A stretch of DNA of 64,000 nt from Oscillospiraceae bacterium MB24-C1 (GTDB lineage: Bacteria > Bacillota > Clostridia > Oscillospirales > Ruminococcaceae). Every line of letters begins with the position of its first letter. Position 1 is the stretch's first letter. Under the pieces are notes generated by a model. The model was not told the origin of the DNA. It saw only the letters and a program-made list of their open reading frames with translations, and did no database searches. The stretch covers positions 2,888,322 to 2,952,321 of the forward strand of contig CP133187.1 in assembly GCA_030913685.1 (NCBI GenBank), given 5' to 3'. A program made the translations under genes and the position numbers. This document shows positions 1 through 8,908 of the stretch, piece by piece.

Positions 1-1
1 T

Positions 2-298
2 GACCTTTGGGATACAAAAATTATATTTGATTATGATAACCGACTTTTTTGCATGAATAAAAACCCTGATAAAACAGTTTTTAAAGGAAAACAGCTTAAG
101 TCCTTTACCATCAAGGAAGACAGCGCCCTCCTGTTTGAAGGTTCAGCGAACGGAATTCATCGTTATGCCAGCACTGTGCCAGAACACGCCATGGCGCTAG
201 CGCCGCAAATCGCTCAGTTTAAGATGAACCAGCAGCTTGCCAGAGCCGTTGATAAACTCAACGGCGACAAAGATGGTCGAATGACCCCGCGGCATTAA
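2..298 (+). CDS. C-terminal part of an unidentified protein (cut by window start)
   Basis: The reading frame is open from base 2, so the gene begins to the left of the window; the first in-window ATG (base 53) is internal. About 98 codons are visible. The segment starts with a Trp-Asp-Thr-Lys run and a 'FDYDNRLFCMNKN' stretch, followed by an alternating hydrophobic/polar region typical of a small beta domain. It ends in an acidic/basic tail with no membrane segment. It reminds me of the C-terminal region of DUF4428-type Firmicute proteins, but this is from memory only and no function follows. It reaches its stop just before a strong hairpin that probably ends transcription. Confidence 0.6.
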   Translation, partial: DLWDTKIIFDYDNRLFCMNKNPDKTVFKGKQLKSFTIKEDSALLFEGSANGIHRYASTVPEHAMALAPQIAQFKMNQQLARAVDKLNGDKDGRMTPRH

Positions 299-363
299 AG
301 GTACATCATCATGAATACCTATAATCATTTTTATGACTTTCACTGTGAGGCTACAAAAGAAAA

Positions 364-384
364 ACCGGATGCAAAGCATCCGGT
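364..384. terminator. Intrinsic terminator, mainly for the leftward RpiR gene
   Basis: A perfect 9-bp stem (ACCGGATGC / GCATCCGGT) with an AAA loop lies between two convergent genes. Read leftward the stem is followed by a T-rich tract (complement of AAAAGAAAAA), as expected of a Rho-independent terminator. It probably also stops the rightward gene. Confidence 0.75.
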
Positions 385-488
385 AATTTCTAGAGCTTCA
401 AAAATGCCGCAACAATGTCGAAATTAGTTGCATGCAATTGAGAAGGATTAATGTACACCTAAACTATCAAAATGGTCAAGGACAAAAT

Positions 489-1337
489 TCACCACTCCAT
501 TAGATCATATTTTTGCAAAGCAGAGTTTGCTTGCTCAATACTCCTTAGTGTTTGAGGAGAAAATCGGACACAAAGCTCATCGACCAAAGCTTCGATTATC
601 GCTGCAAAGGGGATAATCGAATATTTATCCTCAACTTTAGGCGTGAGCAGAATCTCCGTAGCAATATCGTTCAAGCGGCAGTTTTCATTATTGGTCATTA
701 GAATAACCGAGTGTCCAAGTTTTTGCGCGTACTGCGCAGTGTCCATTGTAAGCTTGGTATAAGGCCATCGTGCAATCACCAAAATACTACTCGCTGTGGG
801 CAGCTTGCCGACGCGATCTAACGAAAAATGCTCACCCATGGAAAGTACCGACACTCTTTTTGGGGTAGTTAGCATGAGCGCCTCAAAATATTGCGCCAAC
901 AGATTGGATGAACGGCACCCGATGACCCCTATTTCCGGGGCGCGCTCCAACAGTTCAACGGCGCGGCGGAAGGATCTTTCAAAGGTGGGCGCAATCATTG
1001 TACCCAAAATGGCAACAGCGTTTTCAATAGAAGAATAAAGACTATCGACCTTCTCGCTATTTGTCAGCATGCGCTGCATCTGCCAATAATTAGGGTAGGA
1101 GCTGTGTGAAAGGTGGCTACTCAAATCCACTTTAAACGACATGAAACTAGTATAGCCCAAGTCATGCAGCATACGAAATAACGTAGCTTTACCCACTCCC
1201 GCGCTTTTTGCTACTTCTTCTGCCGTCGCATCCGCCAGCGTGTCTACATTTTTGATCATATAATCACATAGTTGACGTTGCTTCTTACTCAGGGAGGTCC
1301 AATTTTCAAATAATCTTTCAATTTTATTTGTAGACAT
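489..1337 (-). CDS. RpiR/MurR-family transcriptional regulator (HTH + SIS domain)
   Basis: The N-terminal ~75 residues form an HTH_6 domain: 'LSKKQRQLCDYMIKN' is followed by 'ATAEEVAKSAGVGKATLF', the usual RpiR recognition-helix region. Residues ~110-260 form a sugar-isomerase (SIS) fold, with 'IGVIGCRSSNLLAQYFEAL' and 'SVILMTNN' strands that normally sense a phosphosugar or similar effector. The 282-aa length is normal. I chose ATG 1337 because AAAGGGGGG lies about 8 bases upstream; a GTG three codons earlier is also open. The gene is divergent from the aminopeptidase-YfcC pair, so it probably controls it. The effector is unknown. Confidence 0.88.
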   Translation of the reverse strand: MSTNKIERLFENWTSLSKKQRQLCDYMIKNVDTLADATAEEVAKSAGVGKATLFRMLHDLGYTSFMSFKVDLSSHLSHSSYPNYWQMQRMLTNSEKVDSLYSSIENAVAILGTMIAPTFERSFRRAVELLERAPEIGVIGCRSSNLLAQYFEALMLTTPKRVSVLSMGEHFSLDRVGKLPTASSILVIARWPYTKLTMDTAQYAQKLGHSVILMTNNENCRLNDIATEILLTPKVEDKYSIIPFAAIIEALVDELCVRFSPQTLRSIEQANSALQKYDLMEW

Positions 1338-1490
1338 CGCCTGCACCCCCCTTTACATCTATCACACATATACTTATTGAATTATATACAACAGAATTGG
1401 AAAAATCAAGTATGCGTCATTTTTCGTGAGCATTTGAAACAAAAAAGATACTAATAGTCCGTATAACATGTCGAAACTTTGACTTTATTA

Positions 1491-1519
1491 TTGACATTCT
1501 AATATTTTGATACTATTAT
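1491..1519 (+). promoter_or_regulatory. Sigma-A type promoter of the aminopeptidase-YfcC operon
   Basis: TTGACA at 1491-1496 and TATTAT at 1514-1519 are separated by exactly 17 bases. The -10 box overlaps an upstream in-frame ATG (1518), which argues that the translation start must be the later GTG at 1572. Confidence 0.8.
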
Positions 1520-1571
1520 GATACAAAACAGCTCATATTTCAATTGTAAAGAGCAGAAGGAGAGACCAACA

Positions 1572-2576
1572 GTGGATAACAAAATTATTCAGGCCATGAA
1601 CATCGCGGACAAAATTATAGGGGATTTATTAGCGGTAAAAGCAGGTGAGGAGGTGCTTATTGCGATTGATACCGAGAGCGATATGCGTATGGCGCAGGCT
1701 TTCGCCGCAGCCAGTCAAAAGTGCGGTGCGGACTTTATGATCGCAATGATGGCAGCGCGCGATAAGAGCCAGGCTACTACCATTCCGAAATCCCTGGAGG
1801 AGGCCATGTCTGGCTGTGATGTTTTTATTCCTATGACAAAAGCATCTGGTGCACCCGCATACAACTTAAAAATGAAAGCGTTGTTGCGTGAAAAAAAGAT
1901 TCGAGAATGCTGCATGGTCCTGCGTGACATTGACAATTACATTCACGGGGGAGCGCTTGCAGATTATGAGCAAGTATATGTTGACGGCCAAAATCTTCAA
2001 AAGCTGTGGTGGCATAAAAAGAACGCACATGTTACCTCGCCCGCGGGTACCGACCTGACTTTTGAAATGATTGATATGATGCCGATCATTGAGTGTGGTA
2101 TTGCTCGTGAACCGGGGCTCAGTATGGCTTTCTCGGACGGAGAGGTTTCATTAGGTCCTGTTGAGGGCACTATGAATGGAACTATGGTAATTGATGGCCC
2201 CATGTGCTACTATGGGCTTCCTAGCACTCCGGTTCGTTTGCGTATTGAGAATGGAAGGGTGGCCGAGATTCTCGGCGGGGATCCAAAGATTTGCAAGGAG
2301 TTGGAAAAGCTATTCGCCGAGGTAAAAAACAGTGACAATATTGCGGAAATCGGCATTGGACTGAACCCGGCATCATTGTTTAACGGTGACTTTGAGGAGG
2401 AAAAAAAGGCACGCGGAACCATTCATTTCGCACTTGGAAACGGTTTGTATTATGACCAAAGCGTTGATTCCCAAGTACATATTGATATGGTGTTGTATAA
2501 CACTACCGTTGATTTTGATGGCGAAATCTTTGTTAAAGATGGTAATGTGATAATTTTAGATAAAATAGAACGATAG
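1572..2576 (+). CDS. M29-like aminopeptidase (AmpS/NicX-type metallo-hydrolase)
   Basis: This 334-aa protein resembles the short M29 / 2,5-dihydroxypyridine dioxygenase-related group, usually annotated as leucyl aminopeptidase T. The C-terminal half carries the family's metal-site pattern: 'FSDGEVSLGPVEGT', 'IAEIGIGLNP', 'GTIHFALGNG' and 'VHIDMVLYN', supplying Glu, Glu, His, His and Asp. The first half is an alpha/beta domain. The start is GTG 1572, preceded by AGAAGGAG about 10 bases upstream; an upstream ATG at 1518 lies inside the promoter. It is followed 37 bases later by the YfcC carrier, suggesting uptake and hydrolysis of a peptide or amide. The substrate cannot be told from sequence. 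Confidence 0.75.
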   Translation: MDNKIIQAMNIADKIIGDLLAVKAGEEVLIAIDTESDMRMAQAFAAASQKCGADFMIAMMAARDKSQATTIPKSLEEAMSGCDVFIPMTKASGAPAYNLKMKALLREKKIRECCMVLRDIDNYIHGGALADYEQVYVDGQNLQKLWWHKKNAHVTSPAGTDLTFEMIDMMPIIECGIAREPGLSMAFSDGEVSLGPVEGTMNGTMVIDGPMCYYGLPSTPVRLRIENGRVAEILGGDPKICKELEKLFAEVKNSDNIAEIGIGLNPASLFNGDFEEEKKARGTIHFALGNGLYYDQSVDSQVHIDMVLYNTTVDFDGEIFVKDGNVIILDKIER

Positions 2577-2613
2577 ATAGAAGACAAAGCCGAAGTTTGG
2601 AAGGAGTTATAGC

Positions 2614-4035
2614 ATGCAAGATGATAAAAAAATCTCTAAAAAGCTCGCAAAGCATCCTTTTTGGGGACTTATCTTGATGGTCATCCTGACCGTTATTTTA
2701 ACGTGGCTGATTCCAGCCGGTCAATATGACCGATATGTAAATGAAGCAGGCTTAACTGTAGTAGACCCTTCAAGTTTCCATTATGTGGAGAACAATCCCG
2801 CCGGTATCGCAGATATGTTCCGCTCATTTTATTATGGATTTACCAAGGCTGCTGGCGTTATGGGTGCAGTTTCCTTTGTAGGTGGCGCATTTGGCGTATT
2901 AAAGGGTATTGGCATCCTCAATGCCGCTGTAGTCGGCTTGACACATAAGATGCGTAATAAGCCCTTTTACCTTCTGGCCGGAACGGTCATGCTTGCTATT
3001 GCGCTTCATCATTCCTTTACAGGTTTCCGCGAGCTGGATGTTGTTTTTGTGGCATTAATGATACCTATTTGCCTTGAAATGGGTTATGATACCATGACGG
3101 GAGCGGGAGTTGTGTTGTTAGGTTCCACAGTAGGCTTTACCTGTGCCCTTGCAAACCCCTTTTTCACAGGTATTGCCCATGAGATTGCAGAACTTCCCAT
3201 GTATTCCGCCATGTGGTTCCGGGGAATGGTTATGTTAACATTCCTTTTGATCGGTTTGTTATATATCAACTCATATGCCAAGAAAGTAAAAGCAGATCCG
3301 ACAAAAAGTATAACTTTTGCACTGGAAGCTGAATCCCGCGCAAGATTTATTAGAGGAACAAACAGTGATGAAGCGGGGGCAGATCAATTGACTACCCGTG
3401 AAAAAGTGGCGGGATGTTCATTTTTAATTGTTTTTGCTTATATGGTTTTTGGGTGCATTAAGCTGGGATTTGGATTTGCCGAAGTTGCAGCTTGTTTCTT
3501 TGCAATGTCTCTTTTGACTGGTTTTATTGCGGGAAAAAATCTTAATGAAATTTGCTACCTATTTACTCAGGGAATTGCAGATATATTAGTCGCAATTTAT
3601 ATTATTTTCTTTGCGCGCGCCATCTTGGTGCTTATGGAAGACGCATTGATAATTGATACGGTTATTCACTTTTTATCTCAGTTTGTCATAGGAAGCAGCA
3701 GCGTTCTCTCTGCGGTAATTGTCTTTATTTTACAGTGTCTAATTAACTTTTTTATCCCATCGGGCAGCGGTCAGGCTGTTATTACAATGCCCATTATTAC
3801 GCCTCTGGCCGATATGGGGGGGATTACTCGACAAGTTGCATGTCTTGCTTCTCAGCTTGGCGACGGCATAACCAACTATATCTATCCTACTAACGGCGGT
3901 CTGTTAGCTACGCTGGCGGTAGCTGGGCTTTCCTATGCACACTGGGCGAAATTTGCGTGGAAAATTATCCTATTAATGGTCATCCTATGTGCTGTTTTCG
4001 TAGCGGGGGCACAGATGATTGGTTTGATGTTGTAG
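2614..4035 (+). CDS. YfcC-family (DcuC-like) membrane carrier
   Basis: A 473-aa polytopic membrane protein with about 11-12 hydrophobic segments. It shows the YfcC/C4-dicarboxylate anaerobic carrier signatures: an N-terminal 'TWLIPAGQYDR', then 'NPFFTGIAHEIAELP', a re-entrant loop 'FIPSGSGQAVITMPII' near residue 390, and 'LGDGITNYIYPTNGG' near 420. Members move dicarboxylates, basic amino acids or peptides, usually by antiport. AAGGAG lies just upstream of ATG 2614. It forms an operon with the upstream aminopeptidase and ends before a strong terminator, so it probably imports the aminopeptidase substrate or exports its product. Confidence 0.85.
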   Translation: MQDDKKISKKLAKHPFWGLILMVILTVILTWLIPAGQYDRYVNEAGLTVVDPSSFHYVENNPAGIADMFRSFYYGFTKAAGVMGAVSFVGGAFGVLKGIGILNAAVVGLTHKMRNKPFYLLAGTVMLAIALHHSFTGFRELDVVFVALMIPICLEMGYDTMTGAGVVLLGSTVGFTCALANPFFTGIAHEIAELPMYSAMWFRGMVMLTFLLIGLLYINSYAKKVKADPTKSITFALEAESRARFIRGTNSDEAGADQLTTREKVAGCSFLIVFAYMVFGCIKLGFGFAEVAACFFAMSLLTGFIAGKNLNEICYLFTQGIADILVAIYIIFFARAILVLMEDALIIDTVIHFLSQFVIGSSSVLSAVIVFILQCLINFFIPSGSGQAVITMPIITPLADMGGITRQVACLASQLGDGITNYIYPTNGGLLATLAVAGLSYAHWAKFAWKIILLMVILCAVFVAGAQMIGLML

Positions 4036-4147
4036 TTGCACAGCTAACCCTTTCTTTAGTCCAGGAGCACTCGTATTTTAATTACCTGCTCATAGGCATT
4101 TGGGTAATGAGCATAATGTATTGTGCCCAGGTTATGATGATCTAAGA

Positions 4148-4178
4148 AATTGCCACCAGCTCACAGCTGGTGGCAATT
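4148..4178 (+). terminator. Intrinsic terminator after the YfcC gene
   Basis: A 14-bp perfect stem (AATTGCCACCAGCT and its complement) with a 3-base loop is followed by a T-rich stretch. It lies 112 bases after the YfcC stop and separates it from the convergent leftward genes. Confidence 0.8.
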
Positions 4179-4307
4179 GTATTTGTTATAAACATAAAGG
4201 GCAATTAAAACGCCTTAGTTTTAGATTGGTAAAACAATACTATGCCATTCACACGCAGCCTGAAACACTCTCGGGCCGCCCAATATCGGCCTAGCAGAGA
4301 TACCTAT

Positions 4308-4709
4308 CTATTTATTACGAGAAAACTCCAGATAGCGGGGATCATAATCGCTATTGCTATAGACATCTTTTTTGACGTTGATAATCACATCGTTAATGAC
4401 CACCGTGGTGTCGTCCAGCCATTGGACTTTGGATACATTACAGTGATATTTATCATAGACGTTTTTTGACCGATTCGTCTTGGTATTCATAACCCGGCCA
4501 AGCACCGAAAAATCAGTGGTTATATTACCGCTGTTAAGGTAAGTTGTTAGAACGTAAGTACCATTTGGAGAAGGGTATACTCCGATGACTTCTTCCCCTC
4601 TGATGCGCTGCGGGTTCCAAAGATAAAAGCAAACCACGATAGGAATCAGAATCAGCGTAGCAATACGAAGCTTTTTTATTTTAGCTTTATCAGATATAAG
4701 CTTTTTCAC
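4308..4709 (-). CDS. DUF5412-like membrane-anchored protein
   Basis: A short protein with one N-terminal membrane anchor ('LRIATLILIPIVVCFYLW') followed by a roughly 100-residue extracytoplasmic domain. The domain matches my memory of DUF5412: 'VYPSPNGTYVLTTYLNSGN', then 'KNVYDKYHC', then 'VQWLDDTTVVINDVIINV'. The longest frame starts at 4751 inside the preceding gene. I prefer GTG 4709 (134 codons), which has AAAGGGG about 7 bases upstream and starts 16 bases after the stop of the toxin-like gene. The two are therefore co-transcribed, and this protein is a candidate partner or immunity protein of that toxin. The function is unknown. Confidence 0.7.
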   Translation of the reverse strand: MKKLISDKAKIKKLRIATLILIPIVVCFYLWNPQRIRGEEVIGVYPSPNGTYVLTTYLNSGNITTDFSVLGRVMNTKTNRSKNVYDKYHCNVSKVQWLDDTTVVINDVIINVKKDVYSNSDYDPRYLEFSRNK

Positions 4710-4725
4710 ACATGCAACCCCTTTT

Positions 4726-6075
4726 CTAATGTGTTTTATTATAATAGGCAATGCCTTTTCTAATCATCTTGGTATCATAGGGGTCGTCGCCGTAACTTGT
4801 TAATTGGTCTAATTGCTTCAGGCCTTTCGTATGCAGCTGATAGAGGCCCGCTCCTAGGCAAAGAAACTCATCGTCATAACCGAAAACCTTTCCTACATAA
4901 CCAAAAAGGATGTTCCCGGGTGCGTCAAATCTAATAATATCTCCTTCGTAAATATACCACTCGCCGGTCCATTCAGGCGAACTTTTTATATCAATAGGAC
5001 TATCATCCTTGACGCTAAGAACAAATTCCTTTAATTTGGTCACTGGGCTATTTGCGATAGTCACAGTTGTGCCGAGAGCATTTTGATAAACGGGTGCTTG
5101 GGAATAGGAGGCATAAGTCGCATCAGTAGATGCCATCAACCTATGGAGCCGATCAGTAACATTCTCAATCGGAATTAAGTTAAAATACTGTGGGATTCTT
5201 CCGTGCAAATTTGTATGTAAAAAACGGTCTAATTCTTTTGCCGCCTCCAAGATATTCTTACGATAATTTGGTGATAGGATGTTTGCCTGCTTCTGCCCAT
5301 CCGCCAAATCGTACTCAAGCTGCCGAGAAATACGCTTAAATTCTTCCAATACCATTTTATCATAGGTTTTACTATTATTTAAGATGTTTTTAGAAACATT
5401 GCGAAGAAATACACGTTTTTGGACATATGAAATATAACCATCTGAGCACATGGCTTTTGCGCTTCGTCCTGTAAATTGTTTTGAGCTATTCGTATATAAA
5501 AATTTCAAGCATGCGTCTTCTAAAAAGTCAGTGCCCTTGCCCTGCTCCGCCTGTTTTAAAAACAACGCCCTTTTGACATTATTGCCAATGGCAGCAGTTT
5601 TTCCCCGCGAAATTACTTTTTTAGCAACGTCCAAGCGTTCACTGGCGGACAACCCCGAATAGCCTCGCATTGTTTTGACTGCGGTGTCAATCGCGCTTTC
5701 ACTGGCCTTAGACGCGGGCCGTGTTTTAGCGCTCGAAAGATTCAGCATTCCAATGCACTCTGCACTTTTACCCGTGCTCTTTAAAACTAATTTGCAGAGG
5801 CCTTCATAACCCTCAATAACGCTTATAAGCTTTTTTCGGTCATTTAAAGGTATATACCGCAGTACGCCAATATTCGTTTTCAAATCCTGATGAATTTCTT
5901 CTAACACGCCATGTATTCTATCAGCTGACTTTTGCAACTCCTTATAGTAATTATAATTTGTATAATCCTGCATAAGTGCCGCTAAAATGCCCGTGTTTAA
6001 CGCAGCAAAATAGGAAACACTCCCAAGAATCCTTCCGTTCTGTCCTTTTAATGCGATTGTTATATCGTCTCCCAA
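4726..6075 (-). CDS. Polymorphic-toxin-like protein with C-terminal Toxin_44-type domain
   Basis: This 449-aa protein has a mostly helical N-terminal body (residues ~40-330, coiled-coil-like 'KELQKSADRIHGVLEEIHQD') and a compact C-terminal domain (~345-449). The C-terminus carries the pattern I associate with Bacterial toxin 44: 'GNILFGYVGKVFGYDDEF', then 'LGAGLYQLH', then 'GDDPYDTKMIRKGIAYY'. No signal peptide is seen; only a weakly hydrophobic stretch lies near residues 18-35, so any export would need a dedicated route. The start is TTG 6075 with GAAGGTG about 8 bases upstream. The next gene downstream encodes a DUF5412 membrane protein. A toxin role is inferred from the domain only, and a lysozyme-like or other hydrolase is possible. 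Confidence 0.6.
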   Translation of the reverse strand: MGDDITIALKGQNGRILGSVSYFAALNTGILAALMQDYTNYNYYKELQKSADRIHGVLEEIHQDLKTNIGVLRYIPLNDRKKLISVIEGYEGLCKLVLKSTGKSAECIGMLNLSSAKTRPASKASESAIDTAVKTMRGYSGLSASERLDVAKKVISRGKTAAIGNNVKRALFLKQAEQGKGTDFLEDACLKFLYTNSSKQFTGRSAKAMCSDGYISYVQKRVFLRNVSKNILNNSKTYDKMVLEEFKRISRQLEYDLADGQKQANILSPNYRKNILEAAKELDRFLHTNLHGRIPQYFNLIPIENVTDRLHRLMASTDATYASYSQAPVYQNALGTTVTIANSPVTKLKEFVLSVKDDSPIDIKSSPEWTGEWYIYEGDIIRFDAPGNILFGYVGKVFGYDDEFLCLGAGLYQLHTKGLKQLDQLTSYGDDPYDTKMIRKGIAYYNKTH

Positions 6076-6347
6076 GATATTTCACCTTCAAAATTCAAAC
6101 AGGTAATATGAATCTCCTGATTGTAATTTCAGCATATATCAGATCGAACGTGGCTTTCAATGGTCAAATTACAACGGGCGCAATCTGCTCCACATAAACT
6201 GGAGCTTCTGATTATAGTATGAGCCTGCTGTTTGACGAACTTCACATTATGGTACTAACCTACCACGTCAGTTGAGCAGGATCATCTATGCAATTCGCCT
6301 GGAAGAGTGCCCTGGTCTTGTCCAATAGAAATTTTCTTTTGCCTATT

Positions 6348-6758
6348 TTAAAGCAACTCAAATTCCGCATAGATGTCAAACCAAGGAAGCGTTCGGTCAG
6401 TGAAAAAACCAGGGCCAGAAGACATGACAGACCTATATCGCCCCGGTATGAGTTTTTCTTCAAAACGCCAATGCCCAAAAGACGTCAAGTATCTATCGCC
6501 CGGTGCAATATCGCCGCTGCCAGTTTCCCAATTAGGCATGGCGTCTTCGGAAAAAGAGAGGCTTCGCCTTTGCTCGCCGTCAAAGCGTTCAACGTTATAG
6601 TCGGTTGAACGCCCAACTGCCATGGTGTTGTTGTTTAAAATATACCCGCTTACACAAAAAACATTTGAATTTTTCAGAATATCTGACAGGTTAATTTGTT
6701 GCTTATCAATATGCAGGACGACGCTCTCCGGACCCGGTTCAATGATTACATCAGGCAC
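6348..6758 (-). CDS. Ig-like beta-sandwich protein, possibly the split-off tail of the preceding lipoprotein
   Basis: A 136-aa beta-rich sequence without a signal peptide. Its C-terminal part ('GHWRFEEKLIPGRYRSV') resembles the bacterial Ig-like family seen in Firmicute surface lipoproteins, where 'L-x-P-G-x-Y-R' closes the fold. The first half also reads as a domain start ('VVLHIDKQQINLS'). The frame opens with GTG 6758, overlaps the end of the upstream lipoprotein gene by 13 bases and has no convincing ribosome binding site. It may be translationally coupled, or it may be the C-terminal domain of the 661-aa lipoprotein separated by a frameshift. Confidence 0.5.
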   Translation of the reverse strand: MPDVIIEPGPESVVLHIDKQQINLSDILKNSNVFCVSGYILNNNTMAVGRSTDYNVERFDGEQRRSLSFSEDAMPNWETGSGDIAPGDRYLTSFGHWRFEEKLIPGRYRSVMSSGPGFFTDRTLPWFDIYAEFELL

Positions 6759-8731
6759 TGCTCGCGTCGGTGCATGTCCGTAGGCGAAAAGCTGTAATTA
6801 TAATAAGGAACAGTAGGGTTAATAAGCTGATCAACCACAAGCTGAAAATCACGTCTATTCTCGTCAGGTGTTGCAAGTACATACTCGACAGCAACATCTA
6901 CATCATTGCTTTCAATATGCAATCGTTCTTCGCCTATGGTTATGGTGTAGCTGACACCGTTTTCAAAATTGACTAACAGCGTATAGGCATTTTTGAGCGT
7001 AGCGTATTTATCAACAAATCTAGCGGCGCCATTTACCTTAATATTTCGGATATAGGGCTCCACAAGATACATCATATCCATTCTGGTATCATAAGTGTAG
7101 GCAATTTCTTTGCCGGTAGTATCACTGACAGAGATCGAACGAATTCTGCCTCGGTTCATGATGGACAGCCACATTGGTCTGGGATCCTCGCCCTGTGTCT
7201 GTACGGTTTCGCAGCGTTTTCTCAATGCGCTGTATTCGTCTTCAGGAATCAATAACCTAACGGTGGTTTTTGCTTTATATTTCCAGTGAGAGTGCGTCAG
7301 TTCTATGCCACTTTCGAAAAATTTAATAGTACATCTATCGTCGCTCTCGAGATACAGATCTAACGAGAGCTCTTCGCGCCACGGCTTTCCAAGCTCATCA
7401 CACACGGCAGCGTTAGCCAATGCTGCCGAAATAACATCATAGTCCGCCTGCATCTCATAGCTAATCTTTTGGGTGTTGTCATGCAGATACAAATTTTGCA
7501 TATAGATGGGCGGACCCTCGCTTGAAAACACGGTGACCCACCACGGCTGTGCCGCAGCGGCGAGATTCTCCGGTTGCGTGTCGGACACCACCTCTGAGAC
7601 GGGTATTTGTTCACTGAATTTTAAAAATGCCTGCTGCCATTCCTCCGTCATCTTGCTGGCATCAAAAATCAGTGGACTATCCCAATCGGGCAGTTTAACG
7701 GTCAGCCATTGGCCATTCCATGCCAGATGCACTGGCTCCCCATTCCATTCCAAATAAATAAACTCGTAGCCACTGGTATGAGGATTTCGCGTTCCATTCG
7801 AGGCATCCAAAATTTCGAAGGCGGCAAGCCCACCAGTGTTCCTCAGGCATTTTAAAATTTCATCGGCAATATAACGGTCAACTATGCGCTTCTCCTGTGT
7901 GAGGCCAAGGGCGGTGTAGTACAGCGCGTTAATATCTGAGGCGCGCAGTGTGCTTATCTTGTTACGGTAGCGTGCCAAATCCTCGTCATCAGCAAAATCT
8001 TCCGACATCATAGTAAGCGATAAAGAATTTTCTGGTACAATTGCAATTTCCGCTTCCTTATTGTGATTTAAAGAAAGCAGCGACAGGACATAGTCGGTCA
8101 GCGCATGTTCGTCCGTATAATAAAACATTTGATTTGTGTTGGTGGCAGAATCCCATATTGTAAAATAGCCGCCCTGGGTAACAAGACAAGACTGCTCGCC
8201 CTGTTTTAAATATACCATACTGCCAGCGCCCGTCAGCATACGATTCCGGTCCTCCTGTGTGGCGGGTATCAGCGTCAGGTTCTGTATAATTTTAAGCACC
8301 GCCGAAATATCGTCTTGCGTCAGTACCATCAAAAACCCCTCGGGTCGATGCGCCTCATTTATCAGCATTGTATTAATTTTATTCGTTTCAAATGTGCTTA
8401 AGAATTCTTTAAGCGCATGGCAACTTTGTTCGGTTGACAGAACAGGCTCCAGCTGGTCACCTTTGGGAACAAATTGGTTCATAGTAACCCAATCTACCAG
8501 TTCTGCTCTTAAAGCAGGCCGCGTATCTATTGACGATGACGCGTTAATCGGCAATTCAGTCGAAATATCGGACTGCGGCTGCATACAACCGGTCAATATT
8601 ATTATGAGAATGATTACACAAAAACTTTTTAGGGGATTAAATAACCTTAATAAAGTGCACTTGATTCCATGTGGTGTTATTGCAGCCGCTTTTCGGTCTG
8701 GCGTTCTAATAAGGTATTTGCGTGCATTCAT
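6746..8731 (-). CDS. Large predicted lipoprotein of unknown function
   Basis: A 661-aa protein with a basic N-terminus, a hydrophobic segment ('FCVIILIIILTGC') and a lipobox ending at Cys49, so it is predicted to be exported and lipid-anchored. The preceding n-region is unusually long (about 35 residues), but the chosen ATG 8731 has GGAAAGGAG directly upstream. The mature part is a mixed alpha/beta sequence with repeated beta-rich blocks, several Trp-containing strands and no catalytic motif I recognise. The end overlaps the next gene by 13 bases. Its neighbours are a toxin-like protein and another extracytoplasmic protein, suggesting a surface-exposed set. Confidence 0.65.
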   Translation of the reverse strand: MNARKYLIRTPDRKAAAITPHGIKCTLLRLFNPLKSFCVIILIIILTGCMQPQSDISTELPINASSSIDTRPALRAELVDWVTMNQFVPKGDQLEPVLSTEQSCHALKEFLSTFETNKINTMLINEAHRPEGFLMVLTQDDISAVLKIIQNLTLIPATQEDRNRMLTGAGSMVYLKQGEQSCLVTQGGYFTIWDSATNTNQMFYYTDEHALTDYVLSLLSLNHNKEAEIAIVPENSLSLTMMSEDFADDEDLARYRNKISTLRASDINALYYTALGLTQEKRIVDRYIADEILKCLRNTGGLAAFEILDASNGTRNPHTSGYEFIYLEWNGEPVHLAWNGQWLTVKLPDWDSPLIFDASKMTEEWQQAFLKFSEQIPVSEVVSDTQPENLAAAAQPWWVTVFSSEGPPIYMQNLYLHDNTQKISYEMQADYDVISAALANAAVCDELGKPWREELSLDLYLESDDRCTIKFFESGIELTHSHWKYKAKTTVRLLIPEDEYSALRKRCETVQTQGEDPRPMWLSIMNRGRIRSISVSDTTGKEIAYTYDTRMDMMYLVEPYIRNIKVNGAARFVDKYATLKNAYTLLVNFENGVSYTITIGEERLHIESNDVDVAVEYVLATPDENRRDFQLVVDQLINPTVPYYNYSFSPTDMHRREQCLM

Positions 8732-8908
8732 ACGTCTCCTTTCCAGACTTGTTTGCGATCTTTATGTTTCGACATATAAATCGCCTACGGCTTTATACTT
8801 TGTATTATGATAAACAGTTCGCATCAGTTTCACGTTATCTATGTTAGATGAAGTAGGCAGAACTAAGTTTTATGCTCTACTAGAAGTTTTTTATTATTTA
8901 TTCAATAT

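Noticed and set aside
8259..8810. 183-codon rightward frame opposite the lipoprotein gene
   Set aside because: It is antisense to a gene with a lipobox, good ribosome binding site and normal composition; the product has no recognisable features.
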